The notes under the pieces: model-generated
Databases searched by the model: none
What the model was told of the DNA's origin: nothing
The model's input: only the letters and a program-made list of their open reading frames with translations
Source of the DNA: Ectocarpus siliculosus
Taxonomy: Eukaryota > Sar > Phaeophyceae > Ectocarpales > Ectocarpaceae
Length of the DNA stretch: 64,000 nucleotides
Direction: 5' to 3'
Assembly (NCBI GenBank): GCA_000310025.1
Contig: FN649730.1
Coordinates: forward strand, 778,860 to 842,859
Shown: positions 22,823-36,025 of the stretch, in pieces
How positions within the stretch are numbered: position 1 is the first letter of the stretch
Layout of the letters: every line of letters starts with the position of its first letter
Made by a program: the position numbers and the translations under genes

Positions 22823-25800
22823 AGCATGCGCTAGGGCAGTGATAGCTAGGTCAGCGAGGGACTTCCGAGAAGCCATCGTGCTGGCACATGCATCCAAGCT
22901 CATACGGAACTTCCAGGTGAAAGCACAACGTCGCGGAGTGCAACAACAAGGTGGTACTTGTCGCTAATGGGGCTGCTGCCATACTCATCCTTTTACGGAC
23001 CTAGAGGCAATCGCACTCTAGATTTTGCTCATCTTCGGAGTTGCCAACGAGCTTTGAGTTATGGGTCATGACATGCAAAAATAGCATGCGGATCATGTAA
23101 ACGCTTCGACAATGTGAGTATCTTAAACACGTTCGTGCGTTTCGTCCATGAAACGATCAGGTCGTGTGCTGGAAGCACTGGAAGCAGCACCACGACATGG
23201 TCAGGTTGGACAAAGCGGCAGCGCAGATTCAGGCAAGGGTCTCATTTGATAGTTCGACTTCGAATATCATGATCGAAAAAGGAATGTTATTACGCGTCTC
23301 AATTTAGACCTCCTCGCTACCCCACGCCTTGCAAGGGGAGGGATCCAGACGTTCCACATATCCCCAGCAAGGTTGACCTTGCGTAGACGCTGCAAACAGC
23401 GTAGTTCGGGCGTTGTCCATATGCGAATCTCGCTGCCTTAAACTGCTGGTAGTGCTGAGAATCTAGCAGAGCCACATGGCGCGCACCCCAGAATCACGTT
23501 TATGCCGCTACAGGGAAATTCTGCCGCGATCAGTGTGCTCACGGTAGAAGCGTTCGTGCTTGGTGCAAGCTCAGTACCAGGCACTTACTTGACGAGACCA
23601 CGGTACAACATATTGTTAGTGTTCTCACCCCGCAAAACGTCGCGACACAGGCGTTGCTACGGGGCACCAAGGCTCGAGCCGTTGTCCGGTTCATCCTGGC
23701 TGCACGCAAATCGCGAGGTAATCAGGTGTATGAGACAAGTCAATACAGTGCGCAGACGTCATAGGTACCTCATGGTTGAACGGAGCTGTGAGCTGTGAGC
23801 TGTCGTGACTTTCAGCCGCTAGCTGTTTCTGTCCACCCGCAAAGAGAATGGCGTACGCATCATTGACGAAACAAACGCAGATCTTCTGGAACAGTTGGTG
23901 GAGAACATGCACGACAAGTGCATCGCAAGACGCGTCCTACGGAGGTTGTCGAAGCAAGTCATGGTCGGCAGACGCGAGAGAGCGGCAACAACGATTCAGG
24001 CCATGGCGCGCGGTGTCGTGGGGCGCGAGACTGCGTCTGACGAGAGAAATCGCCAGGCCCGGATTAACGAGCTTCTCCTGAACGCTTTGAGGAGGCTAGG
24101 CACACCCGTCTTTCGAGAGTGGTACAAAGCCGCTCACAGCCTTCGGAGGGTGAGGCAGAGGCAGGCAGATTCGCTTGTTCGGGTGCACCCCAAACCACGG
24201 GTTTCGTGCCCTGCCGAAGAATGTGTGTGTTTTGCTTGCACAGGAGCTCACGAGAGAGGTTTATGTTAATCTGACACACGTACACCGTCTTCGACAATAT
24301 TCGCGCTGCTACTGGTATTTCCGCGGATCCCTCTGAAACAAGCCTTTGTCAGCCCTATTTGTTTCAGTACACACACCTTTGACGCCATCTCCGCCTACGT
24401 ACACGAACGAGCACATGCGCAGTCCCATTTTGTTTTGGTCGACTGCACAGCGAGACGGCAAGCACATGAAAGTGGGAATTATCACTGCGTCGTGTTTTGT
24501 TCTTGTCCTTCCGTTCGTGCCTTCCCTTCCCCTCGCCAGGCGCGAATGTCGATCAAGATCCAGTCCCGCTGGAGAACGTTTCGAGCAATGCGTGCATTGA
24601 CTTTGACCAAGACAAAGGTGAAATCAGACCAGCCCGTGTCGCACCATAACGCCCGCACGAACGCGCTATATATGACCTTCTTTCACAAGCACCACGTCTT
24701 GGCATAGTTCTAGGGCACCAGGAAGAATCGGCAGACATAGCAAGAAACGGCGAAAGGCGCATACGAAAGAGTTTTCGGCGGAGAAGTTGTGGCGTTTTCG
24801 TTGTAACCCACCGGTCAGTACTTGAAAATTCACCAGGTTGACGGTTTTGACAACAGGTTGGCTTTCAGGAGGATGAATAGCACTTGGTCTTGATTACGGC
24901 AAATGTGTGTGTTCACGTCAACGTTTAGAGCGCGTGCTACCGACAGAGAATAACGCAACCATGTTGTCATCGCCTGGGGAAAAAAAGGTTTCGCGAGCTC
25001 ACGAGATGGGGATTTTGGCAATCGGTCGCAACCAGCTGGCGGACAAACGCCGCGTCGTGGAAACTTGGAAACACCTTGTCCTGGAGAGGAAGGTAGTCGC
25101 CGTGCAGGGCATGGCGAGGTGAGAAAGAAGACCATAAAGGGCGGGGTGTTTGCTCGGTCCAGCCTGCTTGTGACACTCAAGGGCGCCAACAGCCGTTTAC
25201 ACGAACCTGTCGACGAACCTTTGTCTCGCCCACACGCTCGCGTGCCGAGACAAGGAACGACAGCGGCCTGAAGGACCGTTAACAGTGATAGCCTTTGCTA
25301 TGGTGCACCAAGAGGACGGTTGCGAGCGTTTTCCTTAACAGCGATAATAACCTCTTCTATGCCATACACTAGGACAACGGTTGTTCGCGCTTTCGTTGTC
25401 TTAGTACATGGTAGAAAATCACCCACAACCTATGGGCGAGAAAAGGCAAGCTTTGACCCAAGCGTTGAATGGACTAATGCTCAAGTAGTCCCGTCTAGGC
25501 TGATGTAGTTCCATCTAGAGGAAACATTAGTGTAATGCTATTTTAGTTCGTTACAAACAGCAGTCCAGCGTCATGTTTACCAACAGGCGGAGCGATCCGA
25601 GGAAAATATCTGAGTATTCTCCGCTCGTGTGCCAACTCATTCCTATACGTAACGCTTGCGCCCTCTCAGGATATGGCTAGCGAAACGGGTGATGTCTAGA
25701 GGGCGTGTGCGGCAGAAGGAGCTGCGAAGACTGTTCATGCGCGTGACGAAGCCTATCCGCCGCCAATGCTTCGTAGCCTTGGCGCGGAACAGGACCACTT

Positions 25801-28800
25801 GCCGCAAGAATAAGAAGGCGTTGGTGTTGGTTATTCAGTGTTGGTGGAGGTGAGAAATTCAGGAGCCGTCGTTCTAGATGGGCGTTGCCGCCGACAGCAG
25901 GAAATATATTTTCCGGAATAGCTGTGCGGAAGTGGACGTCTCGAGGGGGCGGGGATGTACTCATGTTTTTGCATGCCTCAGTTGTTAGACCACTGACCAC
26001 GCGTCCTCCAGAGGATGGAGCATTGTTCCCACAGGACTGATCACCCATGGCCAATTGCCATTTCCTACTTTGCCAAAGGTGGCTCAAATGGCTTTACCCC
26101 TATCCTATCTACTCTATCGATCTCACTTCCGGCCTTTTTCAGCCCACTTGTTTTACCCCAGATGTCGCGAAGGAGGGGGGGACTGTTTGAGATGGACACA
26201 CATGTACGAGAGCATGCGCCTGTTCGATTGTCTCGCCGCTCACTTGCATCATGCACAAAATCGCGCGAAAACAGGTGCCGTCATGCCATCGGCACAACCC
26301 GTCGAGCTCGCGAGTACCGAAAAGCCATCCACGGTGCCTACGACACGGTGGTCACGAATCATGAAAGGCGGTTGCTGACTCGCTGCTGCCGGGAGTGGAG
26401 GGAGAACATCCCGAAACAGAAGGCGGCAACAAAGATACAGGCGGCGTGGAGAGGCTGGGAGGGGCGGTTGAGGGCGGCTTGGTTTAAGGACAGAGAAGTT
26501 CGTTTTGAAGAATTCGCGCAAGTCCTGCGGGCAGTGTGAGTATGAGAGGGCTGTGGGAGCATTTCCACGCTTTTTTCATTTCATCAGTCTTCGCTTGTAT
26601 AGCACACGGTATCGCCACCACTTGTACACGATCTAACGTTCGTTTTCGCACCAAACGTTATTGCTACATTGCAAAAGAATCATATAGTGATTTCGTCCAG
26701 AGCCTTGACAACAGCAACAAAAAACTTGTCCCCTTTCCATAAAAAAACATGGAGATCCGCTCCCCCTAGTCCCCTTCGTTGTGGTGGTGGTTTACAGCTC
26801 GGTGGAATTACGCCCACAAGGTTTCGGCGAGATGCCAATCGAAACGGTGTGCACGGCTCTGCAACGCTTCCTCTCTCGTTAAAGTTCCCCCCACACCCTC
26901 TAGTGAACTAGTGTACGGCTGTAGAACAGCACCTGCATGCCGGGCTTGACGTTTGAAACATGTCATCCGATGTATCCTTCGTTCCAGATCTCGACAGGCA
27001 GTCCGCAAGGTGGCGATCAAGGAGTGGAGAACGTTGGCATGGTTGAGCCGGATGACGACGAAGCTTTCGGCGCGCTACCGAGGCATTCGGGCAAGGACGG
27101 CATTTGCGGCGAAGATGTCCGCTCTTAGACGACAACAGGTAATTTACTGGTTTGACGTCTTGGTTTGGCGCGTTTGATGATGCCGTTGTGGCCTGAGACA
27201 CGCCTCTTCATTCATTATGTGTTGCACACTGACTAGACGGTAAACTTGCTTTCAGCGGGGGACGCAAGCGCAGTAGGCTCTGGTGCTGAGAACCCTGGGA
27301 CGGTAAAGTTTCCTCCTTCAAGAATGCTGCAATAATCTGGTCTTGATGTGTGCGACTCGCACTTGTCTCCAACGCAAACCAACAACGGTAATCCCACTCT
27401 GATTGTCAGCGCCAGGAACATCTGCTTACCGAGTGTTAATGTTTCTATCAGCATTCTGTCGTTTTCGTTGTCAACTATTATCCGAACGTCCTAACAAACG
27501 TTTGCGCAGGGCGCTCTTTGTCGAGTAGCTGGACGCAAAGAGGAGGCTATACCTCATTGCGGCTATGCGCCTCTGGAGCGATCACTGCTACTGCAGTCAG
27601 ATGTTCTCCGTGTTTCAGGCTCGGATCAGGGGATGGCTCCCCAGGTCCCGGGCGTATTTACCCACGTGGGGTTGGTGGAGAGCAATAATCGATACCCTGC
27701 CTTGGGAAGCGTGAATTTCGGGGGGGGGGGGGGGGGAGGGAGATTGAGATAAAACTGCGAAACGCCTACTTGATTATCATTCCATAGGCGAACTGAAACT
27801 GCGATTGCCTTGTGCTCCAGGATTGGAATAGCGGTAGGATGTGCTCCCAATGTGCATTTTTTCAAGAGCCACAGGAATCGTCGATGAATACTATTTTGGT
27901 GTACACTAGCCTACGGTTACCTTGAGCACGCCTCACCCCCAAACCTTCCACCTGCCAGACGGTAACTAGTGTGCGTTGATTTACCTCCTCATGGTATCAT
28001 CGTGTCTGCAAGGCTTTGCGGGCGAACTAAGTTACTTAGGAATAGTGTGATCTCTGACCTAGCGAAGGTAGGCTACGAGACAATACATACAAGGAGGCGT
28101 TTGCTTGAAAGGCCTCGCGCCAATCTTCGTGTTACTTCTTTGTTGACTCTGAGCAGGCGGAGGCTAACAGCAACCAAGTATTTCACGCGGGAAACGACCG
28201 AGATGTTTATCCTGGGTGGCATCCGGAACCTTGTTCAGCTGCACGCCACGTGTTGCATCAGCCAGGCCGCCTGGAGGGGGGTTCTTGCTCGCGAACGGTG
28301 CCAGCGGGTGAGTCTCTCTGTAGCGTAGAGTGTTCGATGTGGTTCCTACCTGGCTGCATAGAGAATAATCTCGCTGGTCCCAAACGGTACACGAGACTCA
28401 GGTACATTCTAGCTTTGCGTCATCCCTTCGGTAGACGTGACACAGTAGGATTTTTGCTCTTTGTTTTCGATCACTTTTCAGGTGCAAGCGAGGGCTCGCG
28501 TTGTGGGGGAGATAATTGCCCGCGTCAGCGACGCTCGACGGCGACGAGTGCTGGGAAACACCATGTACATTTGGTGCTGGACGCGCTCCACCGAAAAACG
28601 GATGGCCATTCGTCTCCAAGCCGTCTGTAGGGGTCGTAGAGGCCGGTAAGTTGCGGTGCTCTGCCACCACGTAGCACATCGTTTCCTCACATCAACCACA
28701 GCTTGCCCTTGTCCATCGGCTTTCACATGGACGGTTACAAGGTGTCATGAAGGAGAACAAATATTTAGCAATACGCTGCAAATGGTGAGTAGGCACCTGT

Positions 28801-30651
28801 GCGATCCGCGACCGGCCAATTCAGCTTGACATGCCGATAGCTTCAGTAACTTGAAACTCCGCGCCCATAGCCAGTACTGCTAGTAGCAACCTCTGCTGAC
28901 GTCTGTACCTTGCCTAAATGGCAGAAGTGGTTCATGAAGACAAAGCTTTACGGTTACCCCTTTCTTTAGAAGTCGAAGGCACGTCCTCAAAACTGTAGTT
29001 GACCTGTACGTGTAATTCGTTGCCGATGTTTTGCCCGCCGTTCAGCGCCCGAGCCTGTTCAGTCAAGGCCCATCAACAGTGGAGAGATGATGTGGTCGCG
29101 AGGTTTCAACAAGAAGTGCTTCGACGACGAAAGTTGAGGTATGGGGATGTTAGGTCATTAATGTGGAGCTGAGTTTAGCGTCAGCAATATTTCGCGCTCT
29201 TTGGTGTTGGTTGGTTGGTGTGGCGCGGTAGTAATCGCGTCGACAAACAAAATCTTGTTGCGTAAAGGTCCGTATTTTGATGGATCATGTCGAAGCTTTT
29301 CGGACGATACGGAGCCGACCATGCACGATAGCTGGTGATGCATATTTATGCTCTCAAATCAATCCGTAAGATTGCCCCGGGTTGATGGATACTTTTCGGG
29401 CAACTTCATATGTATGGGAGCTTTCGTTCGCCTCGGAAAGACCCATACATCCCCATAGCTGACTGTAATCGAACTGCTCCACGCTTGAACATACTAACCT
29501 CTTCCACGCTGCATCGTGTCTGGCCTACTGTATTAGTAGGTGCTTTCGGGCGGTAGAGGCTTGTCTGGTCGAAGCGTATGCCACGACATTTAGGTCCTTC
29601 GCATCTGACAAGAGAAAAATTACAGGTATGCTACCATACCGTTCGGTCGAACAAACATCGGGTACAAGTATTGCTGTTGCAGGTGCCGTTTTCGTTCGGG
29701 TTGTGGGCACTGGGCCGCGCTGCTACCAGTCAGGCATTCGCCCGGTACACTACGATAGGTTTTGCCTCCCGCGAGCCCCCTCTGCTGTTACTCGAGCTCC
29801 GCGTTGTTTCGAGTTCTCCCTGCGATAAAGACCATTCTCTTGCCCTTGCCCTTGTTCTCTCTTCATGCCCCTGCACCCCAGGTACTCTCTCTACGTTAAA
29901 GAACGAAGACCGTAGATTCAACGAAGTAAAACACTTTTGCTAATCGAGTGCTGTGTCCAAGTCAAATTTCGCTTTTATTCCCCCCACGTAAAACTCCCCT
30001 CAGCGGTGCACGCAGAGAGAAGAATTCCCGGAAAGACTGCAACGACGCACGGGGGGGACGCGTGGGAGTGCAAGTGAGTAGCACCCTTTGACTGTAAACC
30101 TCCCTTCCTTGTTATAGTAGTCCCAATGATTTATTTCCGACTGTAGTACGTGGTTCGGGGCTTTTCGACTGAAAGCGATCAGACAGACAGACATTCACGT
30201 TGTTTTTACGACGCGGTGAGACGTGTATCGGTCTCTCAGAGGAACCAACCATTCTAAGCACTGAGTGTATGTTGGGGGTGGCGACTTGTCCGGAAACCTT
30301 GTCCACCACCTCCTCCGCTCGTCGGTTCTTCCAACGTCGTTGTCAAATACCAAACAGCTGCCCCTAGAGAAATACTTTTGAGCCTGACCTCCTGTCTCTG
30401 CCGTCGGATGCCTGATTCAAACAGCGGAAGCTCGCCGCGAGACCCAGACCACGCGCTGCCCTCGCTCGGCGAATCTCGCAACAGCCCGCAACCGCACCGC
30501 ACGGGAGGTCAACGGCAGCCCGAAAATATGTTTTGTGAAGGTGACTCCCTCTGCAGGATGGAAACCTCGACGACGGCACAAGAGGGAGACAACTACACCC
30601 GACGACACTCGCGACATCCACCAACGTCTTTTCGGAACCCCGTTCCCGTGG
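22823..30651 (+). CDS. IQ-motif (calmodulin-binding) block of the TPR-IQ-LRR gene
   Basis: The proposed exons are about 22823-22916, 23161-23232, 23651-23717, 23881-24149, 24540-24617, 25036-25118, 25670-25849, 26275-26535, 26988-27138, 27529-27644, 28157-28307, 28482-28645, 29046-29138, 29540-29625 and 30557-30651. Phases match at all joins from 23161 on. IQ motifs (IQxxxRGxxxR pattern) include QIQ|ALLRGTKAR, TIQAMARGVVGRE, IQSRWRTFRAMR, VQGMAR|IWLAKR, VIQCWWR|CRHA, KIQAAWRGWEGRLR, ARYRGIRART, VFQARIRGWLPR|R, SQAAWRGVLARER and LQAVCRGRRGR|A. The bar marks an intron, and several introns cut the motif at the same place. Between IQs each exon has an R-rich helix with a central W, resembling a roughly 45-residue repeat unit. 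Such arrays bind calmodulin or myosin-type light chains, so a cytoskeletal or axoneme/centrosome scaffold role is likely but inferred. The join 22321 to about 22823 lacks a canonical splice pair. Confidence 0.8.
23232..23650 (+). other. GC-AG intron in the IQ array
   Basis: The exon 23161-23232 ends ..GCAGATTCAG and is followed by GCAAGG, a consensus GC donor. The next exon starts after ACACAG at 23651. Joining them in phase 0 builds a perfect IQ motif across the junction, which supports the GC donor. Confidence 0.65.
25943..26140 (+). repeat. Dispersed SINE-like repeat, copy 2
   Basis: Same family as 1641-1831 and 50233-50433. It contains GTTAGACCACTGACCACGCG, GGAGCATTGTTCCCACAGGA and CTTTGCCAAAGGTGGCTC. 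It lies in the intron between the IQ exons 25670-25849 and 26275-26535. Confidence 0.75.
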
Positions 30652-31460
30652 GTAAACAGCGGAGAACAACAGCGGCAAGCCCAGGTCGCTCACGCCGTGG
30701 TAGCGGGAAGGACGTTATTCGGCAACGGCGGCCCGTAGGGCGCGATATCGTTTGGGAGGCAGAAAACGGCGGCGAGTGCGAGGCGGGAAAGTGTCCTACA
30801 TCTAGCTGGATGTGGTTGTCCAATTGGGTGGCCGCTGGAGAGGTCAGTCAGATCGGTCTGTCGAACAGCCGGTCGCCACGGACTCCATCACACCGTAGTA
30901 GACGCGATGCACAAAAACGTATACCGTGTCAGAGACATGAAAGACTTCTCCACAATTCGAAAACGTTGTCTCGTACACTGCTACCGTACCCTGTGGTGAC
31001 GAAGCGGGAGATCGGGGTCCGTCATGTCTGCTATGTTTGTGTCTTGCGCATCACGGCATCTAATTCTGCACGCTACATATTGACGCCATTTTTGTGAACG
31101 GATTTGCCTCAATACCTGACCTGCGTTGGTCCGCGTGTTCCGTTCCCCCGTGTGTGTTTTCAGCGCTCGACCGACTTCGTGTCTTCGGCGTTTTTCCGAG
31201 CGTTTGATGAGGTGAGCGATTGGGTTTCGAAACGAGGGTTCCAATTCGAAACACTTCGATGTGCGTTACACCAAGTTGGACTCAGTCTGCCACAGGAGTA
31301 ACAGCCGCAAGCAGCTTTGCAGTATCGGCGGAACGTCGGCACCGAATACAAGATCGCGGAGATGAAGGCCTATTCCACTTGAGTCAACCCATTTTTGCTT
31401 TTCCGGCATAATGCTTAATAGGTTCGTAGGAGGAATTTTTTGCGGTGGCTACCAGGTCAG

Positions 31461-34400
31461 CTTTCGTGTCAGGAGCTGTCCTTCTTGTGCCGCTATGCCA
31501 GGGTCATTGTTCTCGACCCCGCGCCGGCAGTGGAGGTATGCCCGATGCCAGTTTTTCCGGGTTGGATGAGCTAGTAGCACACCTTGACGATAATATATAC
31601 TTTGTGCTTGTGGCACATTTAACGTCTGTGCTAGAAGGTGTTGATGGCTAGTAGGTAGCAGGGAGTGCCCATTTTTGCCAGAATGGCTCTGTGGTAGAGG
31701 AAGTGCTTCTATCGATCCTACAACACCACAACCAGCAACGCGTCATCGAGCTGGCCTTCAAGTTTGTGTTAGATTTTCGCCCATGCTGCAATTCAACAGG
31801 AACGTCAACTGCGGCACAAAGGGATCCCTGTGAACTCGTCCTCCTGCGCTCCACTCCGAATGGGCAAAAGGATGCGCCACAACTTTGTTTTCTTGGCGAC
31901 ATGGAAATATCCACGTCGGGGGTTGCAAGAACGGTGAACATATGCCGTCCTGTATGTCTCATCTCCACCCGACATATCACACATACATACCCCACGCGCG
32001 ACTCGTGTGCCACAGGTGTGGAAATTGGTGGTGGTGCTACGAAACACACTCTATCAAGATCCCACTTTTGATGGGCCAGAGACCGGCATCACCACAAACG
32101 CCCCACCGACCGAGGGGTGCGGCCTGCCAGGTAGAACGACCCGCAAAGCCTGTCTGTATGGTAGAGCTAACCAGCTCTTCGTCTCGAAAAAAAACGCAGA
32201 GACCCGCGGTAGCAGAGGTTTTCGAAACGCCCCTGCGGTATTCGTACGAGCACATTCCACCGCTTCCGGAACGCGGCCACGTCGTTTTCAGTACGTGACA
32301 GCATTATTTGCATCTCAATGTCGGTAGTGTTCGCGACAGGTTCTGGCACAGGCAGACCGGCGGTTGTCCTCTGCAATGGCGAGTACTCCGGAGACGTTGG
32401 ACAAACGGGAGGCGGAGCTGTGGCGGCCTTAATAGATGGTGGGGTGGACACGATGGTCTGCTCGCTCTGCTCAAGCTTGTCGGCGACAGCGTGCTCCCTC
32501 GGCAACGGAGGAGCCATGGCAATCGCGAAAGCGTGCTGCGGCGGGAACCTGGAAAAGCTCTGTCTCGAAAATTGCGGCATCGGCAACCCCGGCGCAACCG
32601 CCCTGGCTCTCGCACTAGGAGAAGGTACGACTAGAAAACCTTGCAGAAAGAGAAGGTACGACTAGAGACCTTGAAGAAAAAGGTGGCGTTCCGTGTGGTG
32701 ACGATGTCGCTGCCAGTTCCGAACGCTCAGGCCTCTGCCAACGTGTTGATTCTTCCTCGCTCCGGTACTGGCGACGCTTCACATTTTCTTTGAAAGGTAC
32801 AAGCGTGTTCGGCCGCCGGTGTGTCATACTGCTGCTGGAGTAGTCGAGGTTTTTCTGTCGTGTACTGTATGTACAGGGTTGACTCCGAGTTGACGAATAC
32901 TTGTCTATGGACAATCCCCGGGTTCTCACAGGAGCTACCGCTAAGGACAAGCAACTGCGCAAGCTTGTGCTCTCTGGCAACCGCATTGGGGGGGTGGTGG
33001 CGTGTGCAAGAGCCCTGCGAAATGTCCTTATCCGCAGGCCATTGGAGGTGAGTCTTCTCGAAGCCTATCGACAGGCACTCGTGGCAGGATCTCGCTCTTT
33101 GTTTCCATCCACGCAAAAAATGCAAAAGTTAGGAGAACACGGACGTTGTGTCGGAGTGTCGGCACCCTGCCGAGTTCTAGGGCTTCTAGCACATGAAGCC
33201 ATGCGTGCCTGTTTTTATCGCATTCCCTGTGCATACTTCCCGCGAATTCCATGCATATCAACTCCTTGCGACGCCGATATTGCGTAGCTGGCTACAACCG
33301 TAAGGCCCAGCACCAACACTTGCATTTCTCTCCTCTGAGACAATCAACTGGGATCCCTTCGCGTGTGATGGCTCCCACCACGCGCCGTCCCGGCCAACGC
33401 CAGGTGCTCGAGCTCTCTCGCTGTAGCGTCACTGATGGTGATCTGTCGGTCATATCCAAGGGTCTCGTGGATGCACGGTGCCGTCTCCGAGTCCTTCAGT
33501 TGTCCGGGAATATCGATCTTCGGGACCGAGGGGTAAACGGTGCGTCCCACATTTCGCGATTGCGTTGTGGCGGTTTTTTGTGGTGATCGTAGCGACCGCC
33601 ATCGGCGTCACGCGTAGGCTCCGTTCTTCTGTCTTCGCTGCAGCTGCACCATTAGTTCGTGCGTGTGTCGTACAGGGTGAAGTAATGTACAGTGCTTCAT
33701 TTGGTTTTATTTGTGTCTTAGTCGCGCATCCATCCGCGCAGCACGGGTAAATGTCGTTAAGTAAGATAGAGACCGAACTGAGCGACAACATCTTCTCCGT
33801 GAAAAAGAGCTGCTCGGCAGGTATGCCGTATTCGCTGCGACAGGGCACCTCCTGGTACAGTAGCAGTCAACAGTTCTTGAAAATATATCTCCACTTGTTT
33901 CTCCTGCAAAGGGTTGCTTATTCCCGGTAACTGTGATCGAGGGTTTTCTCAAACTTCGAGCAGCCGGAAATCATTTTCTGCGGGATGATGATCTTCCCTC
34001 TCAGATGGCATGCCCTCTATTGCAAAGAAAACGCACCGTGTGTATGTCGTCGCGATGTGGCATCAACTTTCGAAAGGTGTGATGACATTATCGATGTTAC
34101 ACAAGTACCGGTGGTGCTACCGGCGCCCACCGTGGTGCGCGTAGCCTCTACTTATCTAGCCAATCAGCCATGAGGCGGATTTCATGCACGACACGTGCGA
34201 ACTTAGTCCCCGCTCAAAGGGACAGCTTGGTTCGTTGTATGCTTCCCTAGTTGAATCCAGGGTTGTGATCTGCCTTTCTGCTTTGTGCCCGCCGTGCGCC
34301 ACAGATCTTGCGGAAGCTCTCAGGTCGAGAAGCGAGATGTATCACGGGGCGTGTCAATCGTCTTTGCAGGTGCTACAAGAGCGAAAATGATGTGTCCATT

Positions 34401-36025
34401 CGCGCAATTGTCCATGGTGCCGTCACAAAACGTCGCGGTATCCAAACACGCCCTTCCATACCTTTAGCCACAAGGGTGTTTGTTTTGTGCGAAACGCTTA
34501 GTTCGAGAGGCGTGCTCTGGTGTGGAAGGCAGCCCAATGTAGAGTGTCGCGTGGTATGGACAACCGTGGGTGTGGCCTAAAACATACCGGGCGGTCTCAT
34601 CTTTTTAAGTCAGTGTGCATCTTGACCTTGACAACGTACACACGCCAGGTGGATCTACACGGATGCTCGGTCAACACATGGGGCTGCCGGGCTCTCGCCG
34701 CGTCCGTCTTAGATATTAACAACGACGGGACACACCACGGAGTTGGTGCTACTGCGGTGGTGAGACTCGGTGTTCGCTGACTGTGTATGCCGGTATCGCT
34801 AATTCCTCACCTCGAAAAAGTTGAGTCATGAAGACATTATCGGCAAAGCAACAGCGTTGTGCATGCAAGGGAAACAACCTCATTGGTATGAATATCCGTA
34901 CCGTATCACCAAAGTTTAGAGGTCCTGACATCCTTCACAAGGGACGGCAGAGCACGACGGCTTCTCGGATCAAGTAGGCACTGTAAGAAGCTCGAAGCAT
35001 CAAGTGCCTGGCGAGTCGCGACACGTGCGACCTGAACAATGGTCGGCGTAACGACAACCTCGAACGGTTTTAGTGCTTCGCCGAGCGGCGACTTCGAGCA
35101 AACGGCCATGAGTATAACAAGCCATCAACTGAGTACCGCTGCGCGATCCGATCATTACCCTTTGGCCCGGAGTACGGATGAAAGGCCGCAAACATTACAC
35201 TAATGTCTTTGCCCAAACATGATGGATTTATCCAATTAGGTTGTCATCGACGGGATTATTTGGTGGTTCGTTGGTCGCGTTTTTGGCCGCACCGGTCTGT
35301 GTCGTGCATTCAACTAGCGTTTCCGATATTTTCCTGCCATCTGCGGACAAGCACATCCATATCCAAAGCTTGAGCGCCTATGCTAAATCAGCGCATCTAC
35401 CACAACCTGAATCAAACAATGTGACCTATAACCTTGCGCTTCCGTCTCGACCCTGGTATCTCTGTCTAAGACGGTGAACCTGGGGTACAACTCCATCAAG
35501 GATGTCGGAGTGGAAGCGATGTCCTGCGCGTCTCTCGGCCAGGAGTACGAAGACCACAAGAAGCGACAGAGCAATGCTCGGCGCCAGAAGCACCGCCAAT
35601 CGAAAAGTCCGGGGGTTCTCGACGCCGCACGTGTCCACAAAGCACACGAATTTGGGTCTGGAAATTTGGAGCTCCGCTGTGAACCAACAGGAGACTTGCC
35701 TCCTTTGACGGGGACGCCGTTGTATGTTGCAGCCACTGCTGCTTGGCCGGATACACGGCATGATGATCCCCAGGCCAAAGGCGCACCCCCCTCGACCCCT
35801 TGTTCGGTGGTGTTGGATGGAAACAGAGTGTCGGACAGGGTTGCAGCTGGGCAAGGTGGTCTTGCGGGGCTGGGCGAAGCAGCGTTGTTTCGGGGGTGCG
35901 TTCTGCCGGAGACGATTGTCAGTAACACAGGTTGGACTAGGGGTTCGTTCTGGACTAAGACTAGGGGGAAGCGTACCTTAGGGTCATCGCAGGGATGTCA
36001 AACATCGAACTATATGGAGGGGAAG
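31461..36025 (+). CDS. Leucine-rich-repeat block, probable C-terminal part of the same gene
   Basis: The proposed exons are 31461-31535, 31682-31765, about 32349-32624, 32932-33047, 33404-33532, 34649-34759 and 35471-36025. Where both ends are clear the phases agree with each other and with the phase-0 end of 30651. The repeats are RNI/ribonuclease-inhibitor type: LEKLCLENCGIGNPGATALA, LRKLVLSGNRIGG, VLELSRCSVTDGDL...RVLQLSGN, VDLHGCSVNTWGCRALA and VNLGYNSIKDVGVEAM. This is the LxxLxLxxN/C xIxxxGxxxLA pattern, usually one repeat per exon. The last exon is long and turns into low-complexity K/R/P-rich sequence, with a possible donor at 36025, so the stop codon is not placed. A separate LRR gene starting near 31 kb cannot be excluded, but I saw no stop or start between the blocks. 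Confidence 0.7.

Noticed and set aside
28696-28783. Possible IQ-gene exon (LALVHRLSHGRLQGVMKENKY)
   Set aside because: Good splice signals, but its frame conflicts with the phase of the preceding exon (28645), which joins perfectly to 29046 instead.
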